NCBI RefSeq assembly: GCF_018873765.1
Contig: NC_057919.1
Coordinates: 68,070,984-68,134,983, forward strand
Reading direction: 5' to 3'
DNA: 64,000 nucleotides
DNA from: Telopea speciosissima
Lineage: Eukaryota; Streptophyta; Magnoliopsida; Proteales; Proteaceae
Shown here in pieces: positions 1 to 11,780 of this stretch (positions within the stretch are counted from its first letter, which is position 1; the number at the start of each line of letters is the position of its first letter). The notes under the pieces were generated by a model. The model was not told the DNA's origin. It worked only from the letters and a program-made list of their open reading frames with translations, and did no database searches. The translations under genes were made by a program, and so were the position numbers.

Positions 1-383
1 GGAACAAATCACACAACCACACACTCACACAGAGCAAAACCCAATACTTTTCTATTCAATTTTGTCTATCTACGATGGTTACATGGTATAAATAAAAGAA
101 AATCAAAGTATCCTATTCTAACTCTAAAACGGAAACATAATAGAACTCTACCACTACTTTGGCTATTCAAAGTAAAATAAATAACTACAAGTTAAAATCT
201 AAATAAATAAATTACTAGACTCCAAAAACGAATTTGACCCAGTTCATCTCCTCCTGGATTTCCAAACGGGGTTTGAGCTGACCCATGGAAGCGCTCCTGC
301 ATCAAAAAATGTCTGAGTAGTTTGTAGTTGTGACCCTGGGACAGCCTATTTCCTGGAGTCAATGAAACTAGATTGACTTTGAG
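1..383. other. Unassigned AT-rich DNA
   Basis: No gene recognised. The stretch is AT-rich and borders the gypsy reverse-transcriptase fragment to its right. It may be more of that element (for example LTR or 3' sequence), but I see no LTR ends, primer site or second copy in the window to prove it. Confidence 0.4.
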
Positions 384-509
384 ATTTTCTTCCAGTGTTT
401 TGCTGTAGACCACTATATCATCCAGGTACACCACCACGAATTTATCCAAGTACTCGTGGAAGATGTTTTTCATTAGCGTGCAGAAGGTTGCGGGTGGCTT
501 CTTTGAGAT
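384..509 (-). pseudogene. Ty3-gypsy reverse transcriptase fragment
   Basis: About 42 codons on the minus strand read through the reverse-transcriptase core of a Ty3-gypsy element: an ATFCTLM stretch, then EYLDKFVVVYLDD-IVVYSKT, which carries the catalytic YLDD box (near 426-417). After the LEEN residues (about 384) similarity to the family stops, where a full element would continue into the connection and RNase H domains, and upstream of about 509 I also lose it. It is a broken island of a larger element and cannot encode an active polymerase. The next gene starts about 340 bp away on the other strand. Confidence 0.8.
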
Positions 510-831
510 AATTTCTGAGTACTAATCCTGAGTCCTTAAGTCATGGTTATGACTTATGATTCCAGCTAATGCATCTATTGTAGTCCCATCTTAATTTCTT
601 TTGACGCTATCTTCTCCAACATAGTGGGGCTAAATTTTTTTTATTGTGTTTCTAATTTTCAACAAGATCGATTTTCATAATTTTGTTTGTTCTACTAATT
701 TGCTTGTACCTGTTTCCTCAGATTGAGGCGAATCGCTTGTGCACTGGAACACCTGTTATTGGTTGGAAGCTTGGTCTGTTTTAACAATTGAGTTCACTGT
801 TCTGATGAATTCAGGCTCTATTTGCTTTTCA
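510..831 (+). promoter_or_regulatory. Upstream region / 5'-UTR intron of the DPD1-like gene
   Basis: There is no coding sequence here. A good 3' splice site (pyrimidine-rich tract, then TTTTCAG ending at 831) lies 17 bp before the chosen start codon at 849, which suggests a 5'-UTR intron. The in-frame ATG at 822 would then fall in that intron. I cannot place the transcription start. Confidence 0.45.
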
Positions 832-848
832 GTCTTGCAAGACACAAG

Positions 849-3800
849 ATGCAGAATTCATCTTTGCTAAGAGGTAGTCTTTTTCTTCGACCAGCGACCT
901 GGACCAGTATTTGGTCAGAGAACTTCCAGACTTTGAGAAGCAATCTTGGAAGCAGTTGTAGCTTTAAGCCGCTTGCATCCAATTCCCATGGACCTTCTGG
1001 AGAGGGGCTTGGTAGAGGTAAATGGAAGCAACGATCTATAACAACAAAAGTAGGAGGAAATAAAGACACTCAAAGCACTAAATTTGGCGACCTCAGGCAT
1101 GAGCTCTTGGACGGAACAGTCTCAACAACTACCAAGTTGCATATAAAGAAATCAGAGATTCTTAAGTTTGAAAAACCACTATACTGTGACATCCAACAAA
1201 CAAATGTGGATATTAAGGAAATTGAGCGGCTTTTAACAATTATTGTCTTTGATATTGAAACGACTGGGTTCAGTAGACTTAATGATCGAATTATTGAGGT
1301 TGCACTTCAGGACCTCTTGGGGGGTGAGAACAGTACTTTCCAAACCCTAGTCAACCCTGAACGGTATGTCCTCAATTCACATGTCCATGGAATCACAACC
1401 AACATGGTCAACAGACCTGATGTCCCAAGGTATGCTCTCCTTAAATGCTGAATTTTTTTTTTTTTCCTTTTCTCAAACTGATTTAGCACTAACCCTATAA
1501 AGAAGCACCTTTTTTGTTTTTTAGGCTTTGAAAAGCATGATTACTCTCTTGTATTCTATTTACTACTAATTTTTGTTTATCAGAAAATAGAAATCCTTCA
1601 TTAATCTCTGACGATTCGTCCTCTGTTTTGCTACATATTCACAACTTTTCTTGCAACAATTCATTGTACTATGACAAATTCTTATTAGGCAGATGCAAAC
1701 AAAGAAAATCAAAATAACTAAACTTAAGAAAGGCTTTCTCCAACTAATTGTGGTTAGCTAAAGGAATATTGTTTCGCCAATCCATTCTATCAAAGTTTGT
1801 GTTCTGTTGAGTTGGTCTCTTCCTGCCCACGAGGTCTCCCATTGAGCCAAGTGGAGAGAATTTCGCTTGAAAATGGATGTGCTTGTGGGATGTTTTGCAC
1901 TAGATCATAGAAAAGGTGGGATAGAGGTGGTATTGTAAGCCCCAAACTGTAGTCACTAAAGCAACAACAAAACTTCTCTAAGAGAAAGAGAAATAGAGTA
2001 AGAATTCTCTAGTATGTTCCCTCTTGTGTTTTAGGTGGTAGGGGATGAGACAAGAGTGGGATTTTCCCTTGGTGTTGAGAGTGAGGGTTACAGATGTATA
2101 TGGTTCAGAGTCTCAGGTTTGGGTGACTGCTAGAGTTTAGTGAGGTTTTATAATCCTTTTTTTTATTTTTTATTTAATTATTAGTGAAGCCATAAGTCAC
2201 CCATGGACATATGTCACCATGCTGAACCATGTAAATCTTTTGACTTCTGCTATGTGACTCTTAATCTTCTATCTTCTATATGACTTGTGGTGATTTTGTT
2301 TGCATCTACTGCATTTAGTGTGATTTGTTTGGGTTTACATCTTATGATAAATGGTTACCCATTGGGTACTTCTACCACCTCAAACCATGCCCATTTTTGT
2401 CTCTCATCTTACACTTTTGGAACCTTCGACTTGCACCGCAACTGCTATTTGCAGCAGAACTAATCTTGTACTAGTCTAAATGTTAGATAAAATTTTGTAT
2501 ACAAACCTTGGACCAAAATTGTGATGGAACCCAACATTTTAGTTGTTATGTAGAAACAGAAACATTTATCAGAACTCCAAAATTGCACTGAGAATATAGA
2601 AAACTTCCCAATCATTAGATTTTAAAGGTGTACCCAGTACACGAGGCTCCCGCCACTGCAGGATCTGGAAATATTTTTCAATTAAATGTGGTAGGATTTT
2701 GGGTTCTCAATGTGTACCAACTTTCTGACAGTATTGTAGATTGTTTCTATGTTTCTTTATAGCTCACTAATGTTCATAAATATAGGCTCTGTCTAGAGGT
2801 ATTTTCAACTTGAATTAGTTGTACTAGCTAAAATAGCTCTTTTCCAGCTCCAGTATGCTGGAAGTAGCAAGTGGGTTTTCAACAAGTGATTTGGATAGGC
2901 ATTTTCACTGTGACTGCTCAGTTAAGTCCATGTTGCTTTTTACCTCAGTGCTTTCCAGGCTATGATGTATGGTGCGGAATGTTGGGCAGTTAAGAAACGT
3001 CATATAGATGAACTAAGTGTAGCGGAGATGAGGATGTTGATATGGATGTGCGGCAAAACTAGGAGGGATAAAGTAAGGAATGACCCCATATTAGAGCTGA
3101 GTTGGCAGTAGCTCCGATATATGATAAGCTTCAAGAAAGCCGTTTGAGGTGGCATGGCCATGATCAACGGAGACCTTGGGATGCTTCAGTATGGAGGAGT
3201 GATTTGATTCAGATGGAAAGCACTAAAAGAGTCAGAGGCATGCCTAAAATAACCATAGGAGAAGTGGTGAGGAAAGACATGCATAGCCTAGGGCTCGTAT
3301 CTAGTATGACTTCGAGTAGTGCTGATTGGAGAGCAAGGATCCATGTAGCCGACTCCGTTTAGTTGGGATAAGGCTATGTTGTTGTTGTTGCTTTCCAGGC
3401 TATTGTTAATGAAGCCAACAGCTTGGGGTCAGAAACATGAATGGTAATCTGATTCCACTCTGCTTACACCCATGTCAACTTATGCTCTTACTACCTTTAA
3501 ATTTTTTAAGAGAGGTTTTTAGTTTAGATTTAATGCAAGTAACTGATGACGACTTCTTTGTCAAGATATGCTTTCTAGGTATTTTGGCTAACATCAAGTT
3601 GCTGCTTTTAGTGAATTCAAAAGAGAATAGAGAACTGCCAAAATGGACCTAACTCAAATACTATTGTAATTTTAGCCATTAAATTAATGATAAAAAAATG
3701 CCTGAATATCTCATATTGCTTTGGTCTCATGGGTGAGATCTTGTGTAGGATGGAGGACCTGATTCCAATCTTAATGCAATATGTAAGAAGCCGCCAAAAA

Positions 3801-4267
3801 CCTGGGGGTCTTGTTTTATGGGTTGCTCATAATGCAAAAACTTTTGATGTGCCCTTTTTGACAAATGAGTTCCGTCGCTGCTCCTGGGAGATTCCCTCAG
3901 ATTGGTTGTTTTTGGATACTCTTCCTCTTGCTCGTCTGTTGATGAAGTCAGAAGGTTAGCCTTTCTCGGTTTGTGTTTTGTTTTATTCCTAACCTGCCTT
4001 TGTTTACGTCGTGGAGATTCTCATATGATCTTGTTAACAGGGTCAAAGCTGTGCTCAACCTCACAGCAAGCACTTCGCGAGTACTATGATGTTCAATTAA
4101 CGGGTAAAGCACACAGAGCCATGTCAGATGTGAAAACACTGTCACAGATACTGCAGAAGTTGACTTTTGACCTGAAGCTAACAGTCTCAAGCCTTTTGGA
4201 AGGATCATTCAAGGCTTCAGACTCGACAAGCTCAGAGAAGAAGAAGAAGAAGAAAAACTCAAGCTAG
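849..4267 (+). CDS. DPD1: DPD1-like organellar DEDDh exonuclease (3 exons)
   Basis: Coding exons 849-1429, 3749-3954 and 4041-4267 join in frame (581+206+227 bp) to 337 aa. All three DEDDh exonuclease motifs are visible: ExoI FDIETTGFS (D135, E137), ExoII VAHNAKTFD (D227) and ExoIII HRAMSD (H287, D292). The first ~100 residues are Ser/Arg-rich and poorly conserved, as in an organelle transit peptide. This matches plant DPD1, a Mg2+-dependent exonuclease that degrades plastid and mitochondrial DNA in pollen and ageing leaves. Splice sites are canonical (AAG|GTATGC, TGTAG|G, GAAG|GTTAGC, AACAG|G). The ATG at 849 is preferred to 822 because a 3' splice site ends at 831. The C-terminus is a Lys run followed by NSS. 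Intron 1 (2.3 kb) carries a LINE. Family membership is firm; organelle targeting is inferred. Confidence 0.9.
2627..2670 (-). repeat. Au-like SINE fragment
   Basis: Contains the GTACCCAGTACACGAGGCTC block followed by a 'GCCACTGCAGGATCTGG' match, the same 3' module seen in longer SINE copies at 43679 and 57439. The tRNA-derived head is absent, so this is a truncated copy, reversed relative to the gene. Confidence 0.6.
2964..3388 (+). mobile_element. 5'-truncated RTE-type LINE with target-site duplication
   Basis: Carries the C-terminal end of a plant RTE-clade LINE ORF: MYGAECWAVKKRH and AEMRMLIWMCGKTR in one frame, then, after a frameshift near 3100, LRWHGHDQRRPWDASV, RVRGMPKITIGEVVRKDM and WRARIHVADSV. 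It ends in the clade's typical (GTT)n tail. A perfect 15-bp direct repeat, TGCTTTCCAGGCTAT, flanks it at 2949-2963 and 3389-3403; its first bases blur into the GTT tail. The copy is 5'-truncated and dead, lies in the same sense as the host gene and sits wholly in intron 1, away from splice sites. Confidence 0.85.
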
Positions 4268-5067
4268 TTTCCTTCATCTTGTACTACTATTTATTGTGTT
4301 GTACACTTCCATTCTTTTTTCAAAGCTAATACCATTACTTTCTGTCACCCCAAAGTATCTGAAGCATTGTTGGTGTTGACCCTAATGCCTTGCCTCCATA
4401 GAGAAGCTTTGATCTCCCTCTCCCCAAAAAGAGAGAGAGATAGAGAGCTACCTACTCAGGCAGCTTGTGCTATCAGCAAAATCCATGCATGGCATAGGGA
4501 CCTGGCTAGCTTTTTAAATGTCTGTTCAAAGGCTCTAACTGGATTGGCATGAACAGAGAATTGGAGATGGTTTTCAGAAAGAAAATTTGTATTAGCAAAT
4601 ATTACCATTAATTCATATCGCCATTATACGAGGTTGAAAATACTCTACCTCAATCCAATCAGATGTTCAGATCAGCTCCTATTGATTATGGGTCCATCAA
4701 ATTAATTGTATTTCAAGAGTTGTCTTTGTTTCACACATTTTTAAAGTACACGTGAAATTGTAGGATTTTATCCTCACTTAAAGAAAAAAAAATTCTACAT
4801 TAGAGAGTAGAAAAATAAGATCACAAATAATTTGACACCTTAAGGTTGTCAATAAGAATTTCCCAAATTGAAATATAACCCGCGGTTTAGAAAAATTCGT
4901 ATATATCTTGCGATAAGAATTAGTAAATCATTATTCCATGTGGGATAAAAGGTTCTCTGCGTTGGAAACTGTTCCAACACTTAAAATACATTTTTCATTT
5001 TTTCCGTTTCTTTTTAGGTTGGTGGGAAAATGGTTCATACACACCCCTGGTAGGGAAAATTTTTTTG
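4268..5067. other. Intergenic, no gene seen
   Basis: 3' flank of the DPD1-like gene leading to the Di19 pseudogene. AT-rich with a short GA run near 4430-4445. No ORF with family resemblance and no recognisable repeat boundary. Confidence 0.6.
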
Positions 5068-5436
5068 CTGCTACAAGGCTGAAAATTGGACCATATGATG
5101 CAATCTTTACATGGGGTTTGACGAGACTGATGGAGATGAGGATACGCGGGCAGAGTTTCCCTGTCCGGTCTGTTCGGAGGACTTCGATATGTTGGATTGT
5201 GCTATTATATTGATGACGAGCATCTGCTATAGGCGATTGGGAAGCAATTTTCTATACGAGAGTGTGGCCTACACCAGTACTCCCATTTGTCTATCTCTCT
5301 CCTACTTAAAACAAGGAGGCAGGGGTGTCTTTTCACATGGAGAGGAGAGAGATAGACTCATGGGAGTGCTGGCGTAGGCCACACTCCCGGACAGAGATCT
5401 TTTTCCCTAATTAATTACTCTGTGATTGATTTAATT
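5068..5436 (+). pseudogene. Di19 pseudogene, exon 2 and start of intron 2
   Basis: Matches the intact Di19 gene at 31000-31190: the end of intron 1 (ATTGGACCATATGATGCA), exon 2 (MGFDETDGDEDTRAEFPCP in one frame, 5111 onward) and the start of intron 2 (AATTAATTACT...). The 3' splice site has lost its AG (GTGCAG to ATGCA), and small deletions near 5185-5200 shift the frame within the zinc-finger region. Exon 1 is not found upstream. The copy resumes at 12261-12345 and 23840-24740 after later insertions. It is in the same orientation as the intact gene 26 kb away, so it is a degenerate tandem or segmental duplicate. Confidence 0.85.
5250..5398. mobile_element. Palindromic MITE in the Di19 pseudogene
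   Basis: About 50-bp arms form a near-perfect inverted repeat: GTGTGGCCTACACCAGTACT at 5263-5282 pairs with AGTGCTGGCGTAGGCCACAC at 5366-5385, extending through GTCTATCTCTCTCC / GGAGAGAGATAGAC. The spacer is about 45 bp. It interrupts intron 2 of the pseudogene relative to the intact gene. No coding capacity. I cannot define its target-site duplication. Confidence 0.75.
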
Positions 5437-5681
5437 GGATTTTTCTCCTCACAGGTTCCTCAATCTGTAAGTTCATGTGAGTACCCTTTAGAATGTCGAC
5501 AGCTGTCTTATTCAAATCCTACGGTCAAAATTGATTTCTAAACTTAACCATGGTTCAAACCCAACCCTCTTCTCTCTCCTCTCACACTCCTCTTTGGCAG
5601 TAACCTTTCCTCTCTTCTCCCCTCTCTTTCTCTCTCTCTCTGTGTCTGTCGGAGCAGAAGAAGGGTAATAACAATTGCCTC
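5437..5681 (+). repeat. Left terminal inverted repeat of the Mutator-like element
   Basis: Pairs with 12012-12260 in reverse complement. Shared blocks include AGAATGTCGACAGCTGTCTT, TTAACCATGGTTCAAACCCA and AGAAGAAGGGTAATAACA. It contains a CT microsatellite (about 5625-5642). Confidence 0.85.
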
Positions 5682-6415
5682 TTTTTGCTTATTTTTCGCT
5701 TCGCCGTTACCAGCGCCATTTTGGGAAACTTCCATGGATTTAGAATTGGTGACAACAACCGATGCAGAAGTACAAGAATCTCAACCCTGCCTGTCCACCT
5801 CCCCCTGTTCTTCGTTCTCCGTTAACGAACGAAGTGAAATCAATCCAATAAAACATTAACAGAAAAAAAACCCAAAAAACTAAATAGGAGAAACCGTAAA
5901 AAGAGGAATGGTTGTTGGCGGCCTTTTTTTTCTTTTTCTTATCTTGCTTTCTCTTCTTTGCACCTGATGGCATGATGAGGTATTATGGGTTAGTGTATGT
6001 GAAGATGATGGTGATGAGTTCTTCTCCTTTACACTCTGTAAAAGGGCCCTGCAAACTATCTCATTCTCTGGTATTTCTCTATTGGGAATTGACAGATTAC
6101 AGATCTAGAAAAGCAATAAGAGTGAGTTGGGCGAAGGGCGGGAGTTTAGAAAGAGAAACGACAAAGAATGAGAGAGATAATGAAGTGGAAGTCGACATAG
6201 ACAAGCGAGTAGTGACTGAAGCTTTTGCATCTAGTGCACACACTGTTGGATGAAAAGAAGAGGTTACTATCTCTCATCTGAACATTAACTCTCGACTGAA
6301 GCTTTAAATTTCCCTTCATCACTGTATTTGGATCTCATAAAAAGATCCAGCCTAGGAGAATCGTGGTGAGGTGCTTGAGATTTTTTATGGTGGAAGGGAC
6401 GATTCTTGTGAGATT
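5682..6415. other. Interior of the Mutator-like element
   Basis: About 730 bp between the left TIR and copia A. A short ORF at 5734-5859 (41 aa, beginning MDLELVTTTDAEVQ) follows the CT-rich tract of the TIR, which resembles a promoter plus 5' UTR leading into a start codon, as in elements that have captured host gene pieces. I do not recognise the peptide, so capture is only a possibility. The longer ORF on the plus strand (5912-6253) shows no domain. Confidence 0.4.
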
Positions 6416-6633
6416 TGTTAGGGTTTAAGGTTTAAGCACAAGGTTGCTTAAAGCATTATACCCTGAGTATCTAGTTTGGAATACCCAGACTGCTGCCTCC
6501 AACTAGTATATATAGAGAAACTAAGGTTTAGGTTAGATGGGCTAATTACTAGATTGCCCCTCACAGCCTGGGCATTAATACAAGTAGGATTATATTAGAA
6601 TATATGAAAGGATATTACATAAATACCCTTACA
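6416..6633 (-). repeat. 3' LTR of copia A
   Basis: Matches 11781-11998 at about 93%, same length. Contains a TATATATAG TATA-like motif in both copies and ends TG...CA. Confidence 0.85.
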
Positions 6634-6643
6634 ATCTCCTCCT
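6634..6643 (-). other. Polypurine tract of copia A
   Basis: Minus strand reads AGGAGGAGAT directly before the 3' LTR, the expected site for plus-strand DNA priming in an LTR element. Confidence 0.65.
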
Positions 6644-7619
6644 ATGTTCTACATATATCCACCACACATGTATAGAAACCATTGTTCAATCAGTAATTGA
6701 ATCAATATAAATTGAATAGCAATAATCCAATAAATCAAATAAGCAATAAGTAAACCTCAAGAAATAAAACTAGGGTTTTAGATAAAAAACTAAACCCAAC
6801 AATAAATCCGAAGTTCCACATGCAAGTGGTTAAACCAAAAGAAATAATCCAAAGAAAAAGTCCTTGCAATCCATGTGACTTTACTCATCAATTAAGTCAT
6901 CCTCATCGAGATCCAGATTCAACCGTTCTCCTCCATCTTCGCCATTCTCTGTAATTTGTCAAATATGAATTTCATAAGATAATATGAATTCAATCATTTG
7001 CACAATAGTATCTAGTTCAACAATAAGAACTTAGTACATTTCATATATGGCTGAAGGTAAATCAAAAAACAATAAGCATCATCATCAATTTTTTTACAAG
7101 AACTCGATCTTATATAGTCTTTATCATAAGGACCATACCATGTTTTCATTTGGAATATTGTGTTCGTCATATCAGTCATAGATTTATGTTGTATCATCAA
7201 ATTTGGAATGGTACACCATACTATGAAAAACATGTCATCAAATTTGGAATGACATAAAGACCAGCACAATATCATTGAAACATATCAGACATTTTCTATA
7301 TTCCTTAGTGGAATAACAAAGTAAGGAGACTTCACATGAAAGTTTGTTACACCATCAAGTTTGGAATGGTTTCACAAACCCCCATATTTAGTAACCTAAC
7401 TAAGTTATCTGAAACATGTAAACTGTCCCAAATGTTTACCAAGGCTAGATGAGATTCGAATAATTCAAAATAATACTGGGTTAGGTTAAGACCTGACTAA
7501 ATGGTCTTTAACCCCATCTCCCCCGTAGTTTTGAATGTTCAATCTTTGTTCAATCCCTTTGTAAGGGCATCTGCCGTATTATCCTTCGATCTCACATCAA
7601 TCAAAGTGATAATCCCTTG
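6644..7619 (-). other. Non-coding 3' region of copia A
   Basis: About 1 kb between the RNase H coding end and the polypurine tract. Short direct repeats of the type ATCAAATTTGGAATG recur at about 7196-7211, 7238-7253 and (as ATCAAGTTTGGAATGG) 7353-7368. No ORF with family resemblance. Confidence 0.5.
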
Positions 7620-10600
7620 TTCTGTTCTATAATTCAGCATGGCCTATTTCAGCCTGATGTGTCTCCTCTTACCATTAAAGAGTGAGCTATTCACAATCGT
7701 CTTTGTTGCTTGATTATCACAGAATATAGATATAGAGTTTAACTTAAAACTCCTCAGTGGAATATCCATGATCAGATCCTTTATCCACTCTGCTTCATCT
7801 TTCGCAGAAGCTAGAGCATAAAGTTCCGATTCCATAGATGACAGAGCAATACTAGTCTGTCTCTTGGATTTTCATGCTATAGCTACTCCTCCTAGTGTAA
7901 ATACATAACCACTGGTGGATCTGCTGTCTCCAAAATCTGAGCACCAAGATGCATCAGAATATCCTTCCAAAGTTGGAGGATGTCCAGTATAACATAGAGC
8001 ATAACCTTGAGTACCCTTAAGGTATCTCATCAGCTTCGATAGGGCATCCCAATGCTCTTTTCCAGGATTACTAGTGAAACGACTCAGCATGCCTACCGTA
8101 AAGGCTATGTCTGACCTAGTGCAACTCATTGCATACATGAGACTACCAATCAGTTTAGAATAATCTAACTGATTCACGGTGTCATCTGTGTTAGGTTTCA
8201 ATCGTTTGTTATAGTCATAGGGTGTCTCAATCGGTTTACAATCACTGTATCCCCAACTAGAAAGTAGCTTCTCAATGTAATGAGTCTGACTAAGGGTGAT
8301 CCCTTGCTCACCGAAGCTTACTCTCATTCCAAAAATGGTGTCTACCACACCAAGATCTTTCATGTCGAATTCTTTGGACAAGGTTTTTTTAATGTCTCTC
8401 ACTACAGAGAGATCAGAACCTAGAATCAACATGTCGTCTATATACAAGCAAATAATCTCGACCTTGTTTGACTCAGACAAAAAATAAAAGCACTTATCCG
8501 AGTTACTGGTTTGAAAACCAAGGCTCTTTACTGTCTTGTCAAACTTCTCATGCCACAATTTAGGTGCTTGTTTAAGACCATAGAGAGATTTGTTTAATTT
8601 ACAAACTCTTTTTCCAGAACCTTCCATGACAAACCCTTCAGGTTGGTTCATGTAGATTTCTTCTATTAGGTTTCCATTAAGGAAAGTCCTTTTTACATCC
8701 ATTTGATGCACAACATAGTGCTCAATAGATGCTATGGCAAGAAGAATCCTTATCGTTGCCAAATGGCAGACCGGGGAGTAGAAGTCAAAATAATCTATCC
8801 CTCTCACCTGGGTATAGCCCTTAGCTACTAACCGTGCTTTATACCTGGCTATAGACCCATCCGAATTAAGTTTCTTCTTCAGTACCCACTTACACCCTAT
8901 TGTCTTGGCCCCTTTAGGCAGATCAACAAGGTGCCAGGTCGCATTCTGCATTAAAGAGCTCATCTTCTCATCAATGGCTTCTTTCCATAGCAGTGAGTCC
9001 CTAGATCTCATCGCTTCCTTATAGGTGGATGGATCGGTCTCTAGATGGTAGGTCACAAAATTCTCACCAAAGTTCTTGGGTACTCTATCTCCAGTAGATA
9101 CTCTCCTAGGTTCTGATTTAGGGAGCATTGTGGGAGTAGTGTCAGAAACAATTGGTTCAGTATCTATGGGTGATTCTGTAACCATTTCTGTCAAATCAGG
9201 AAAGGTCGGGCCTTTATCTTTGAGGAATTTATCTTCAAAGAATATGGTATCCCTAGATTCTATCACCACATTGGTTGATAGATTCAAAAATCGGTCTGCA
9301 ACACTGTCTTTTACACAATCTAAATACACGCAAGTGTTTGTTCTAGTCCCCACCTTAGGTCTCCTAGGGTCATGTATCCTAACATAAGCTATACAGCCCC
9401 AAAACTTAAGAGTGTCATATCTACAGGAATGGTTATGCCATAGTTCACAAGATGTAGAAGTCAATTTTGAATGTGGTAGTCTATTTAGAATGTGATTTGC
9501 AGTCAACACTGCTTCTCCCCAATAGCAAGAGGGCATGCCAGCTGTCAATAACATGGAGTTTAACATCTCTGTTAACGTCCTGTTCTTTCTTTCAGCTATG
9601 CCATTTGATTGAGGTGAGTAAGGAGCAGTAGTTTCAAGGATTATGCCTGCAGAGGCACAGAATTCCTTGAACTCTGTCAATTTGTATTCTCCTCCCCTAT
9701 CACTTCTAAATCTTTTAATTTTTTAGTTCAATTGATTTTCTACCCTATTCTTAAAAATTTTCAAATTTTCAAATGCTTCATCTTTAGATTTTAACAGGTA
9801 TAAATGACAATATCTAGAAAAATCGTCTATAAATGTTATCAAATACTTTCGACCTCCTCTAGTTGTGTAGCTTTTAAAGTCACAAAGGTCAGAATGTATA
9901 AGTTCAAGAAGTTGAGTACTCCTAGAAACCGGTTTGAAAGATTTTCTAGTTATTTTGGTTTGAGCACACACTTCACATCTGTTAAATCTAATTGAAGTGT
10001 CTAATGGTAAATTATGAGTTTTAGCTAGTTTGAGCATTTTCCTATAGTTCAGATGTCCTAACCTACAATATAGTATTTTGGGATCAAGTGAATTATGGTT
10101 AACCTCGTTTATTGTCTCATTAGTTAAACTCAACCTAAACATACCATTCAAATTATAAGCACATCCAAAATAAAAAGAGTTAACAGATAATGTTACTCTA
10201 CCACTACTAAAAGTAATAGACATGCCAGCATCAAGCAAAATTCCAATGGAAATTAAATTCTTTTCAAAATCAGGAAAGATTTTAATATTTTTCAAAGTTA
10301 ATATTTTACCTGATAATAGAACCAGGTTCGCTGTCCCTTGTTGAGCCACTTCCACGACGTCTCCATTTGCAACAGTGACAGTCTCTGCTACTTGAACAAC
10401 ATCAGTGAGCAGGTCCTTGCTATTGTAAACATGACAAGTCGCTCGAGATCTAACCACCAATCTGAAGATGTACTGGCCAACCCCTTACCCTTGCCAACCA
10501 TGGAAACAAAGTTAATAGGCTCAGTCTTGTCCACCAACATGTGAACTTCCTTTTGTGGTGTGTCAGTGTTCCCTTTCTTAGGACCCCTACACTCAGATGC

Positions 10601-11352
10601 ATAGTGACCCCACTTTCCACAATTGCGGCACTTGCCCCTCTTTTTAAAATTAGTCTTTTTGGCCTCCAACTATTGGGGTTCTTTCTTAGTTGGCTTTGAC
10701 TGCCTAGGATATTTCTTGGGTTGTGAAATCAAATTGGCAGATGCCTGTTGTTGTTTCACCATCTCCAAGTTATTCTTGGCTCTGTTCTCATCTTCGATTC
10801 TAATGAACCGTTTAAGATCATCCAGCCCCACTTGTGTTTTCTTTCCATGCATCTCAGTTTTAAAGGAATGCCAAGTAGAGAGTAACTTAAAGATAATTAC
10901 ACCCACTAAGAATGCATCAACAATAGGGATGTTTTCTTGGTTTAATTTTGTTCTCAAGTTCTCAAAGTCTGTTACTTGTGAAAGTATCTCCTTATCTTCT
11001 TGAAACTTGAAGTCCATAAACTTGTCAACCAAGTGAGTTTTTGATAGGTCCTCCTCCTTTTTGAATTGGGCTTCTAGGTTTTTCCAAATCTCTTTTGCAG
11101 ACTCATATTTACTATAGGTCTCTGCCAGCCTATCTGATCAGAGCAGTTCAATAGGTAGTCTTTGCAAAAGTCCTCATCACTTATCCATTGGGCTTCAGTT
11201 AGGTCCGTACAATCAGAAAAAATATTTACTACAGTATAGAAAATATTGAGGTACTTCAGTCCAAACTGAGTCCTCCTTTTCCAAGAACTGAACTCAGAGC
11301 CACTAAAGCTTTCCAATTTATCATCTCAATTGGAACAACATGTTTCTCCATT
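7620..11352 (-). pseudogene. Copia A gag-pol, broken by stops and frameshifts
   Basis: Reading right to left: gag at 11352-10670 (LKYLNIFYTVVNIF; frameshifts near 11330 and 11060), a CCHC zinc knuckle CRNCGKWGHYASEC near 10615, the protease region near 10450, the integrase zinc domain (CRLGHLNYRK, CEVCAQTK) and the first catalytic part (LIHSDLCDF, FIDDFSR) up to a stop at about 9723, then integrase second half from 9680 (SPQSNGIAERKNRTLTEM), reverse transcriptase (CKWVLKKK, VHQMDVKRTFLNGN, YIDDMLILGSD at about 8440) and RNase H (SDASWCSDFGDSRSTSGY). A stop at about 7871 separates the last RNase H part (MESELYALASAKDEAEW). An intact element would read this as one polyprotein; this copy cannot. 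Confidence 0.9.
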
Positions 11353-11780
11353 GTTAAGTGATTTGTTTATATGTTCAAGGAAAAAATTCAAATAAAAATA
11401 AATATTCCAAGGAACAATCACACCTGAGATGGAGATCCTCGAATTCAAGCAATGGAGGAAAAGATGGCGGCGGTGCAGTGGCGTCGATACTCGTGACGTA
11501 CATGATAGTACTGGTTGCTGGCACGGATCGCTGCCTACTGTTCAGTGACGGTTGTCGATGCAATCGTTGGCGACTGGCTATGGTTACTGGAACGGTGAGC
11601 AGTGCCAAATCCGATCTCCAAAGTCGATCGCACAAGAACCGCATAAAATAAAAGCCAAAGCTGTGAACGGAGAATGATATACGCCACGCTAGAACAAAAT
11701 TCTCAAAATCAGAATTATGAATTCGAAGATTCAAAGCCGATCTTGATCGCAGAGAAAAAAAAAGAATAATGCTTTAAGAT
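11353..11780 (-). other. 5' leader of copia A
   Basis: Sequence between gag and the 5' LTR. The bases next to the LTR (minus strand ATCTTAAAGCATTATTC) do not match the usual initiator tRNA-Met primer site, so the primer is unknown or the site has decayed. Confidence 0.5.

Larger units (their letters stand above)
1430..3748 (+). other. Intron 1 of the DPD1-like gene
   Basis: A 2.3-kb GT-AG intron between ExoI- and ExoII-coding exons. Besides the LINE (2964-3388) and a SINE fragment near 2627-2670, I recognise no element; the rest is AT-rich non-coding sequence with no ORF of note. Confidence 0.8.

Noticed and set aside
822-848. Upstream in-frame ATG for DPD1
   Set aside because: A 3' splice site ends at 831, so the ATG at 822 would lie in a 5'-UTR intron.
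5912-6253. 113-codon ORF in the Mutator-like element
   Set aside because: No match to a transposase or known protein; begins in low-complexity sequence.
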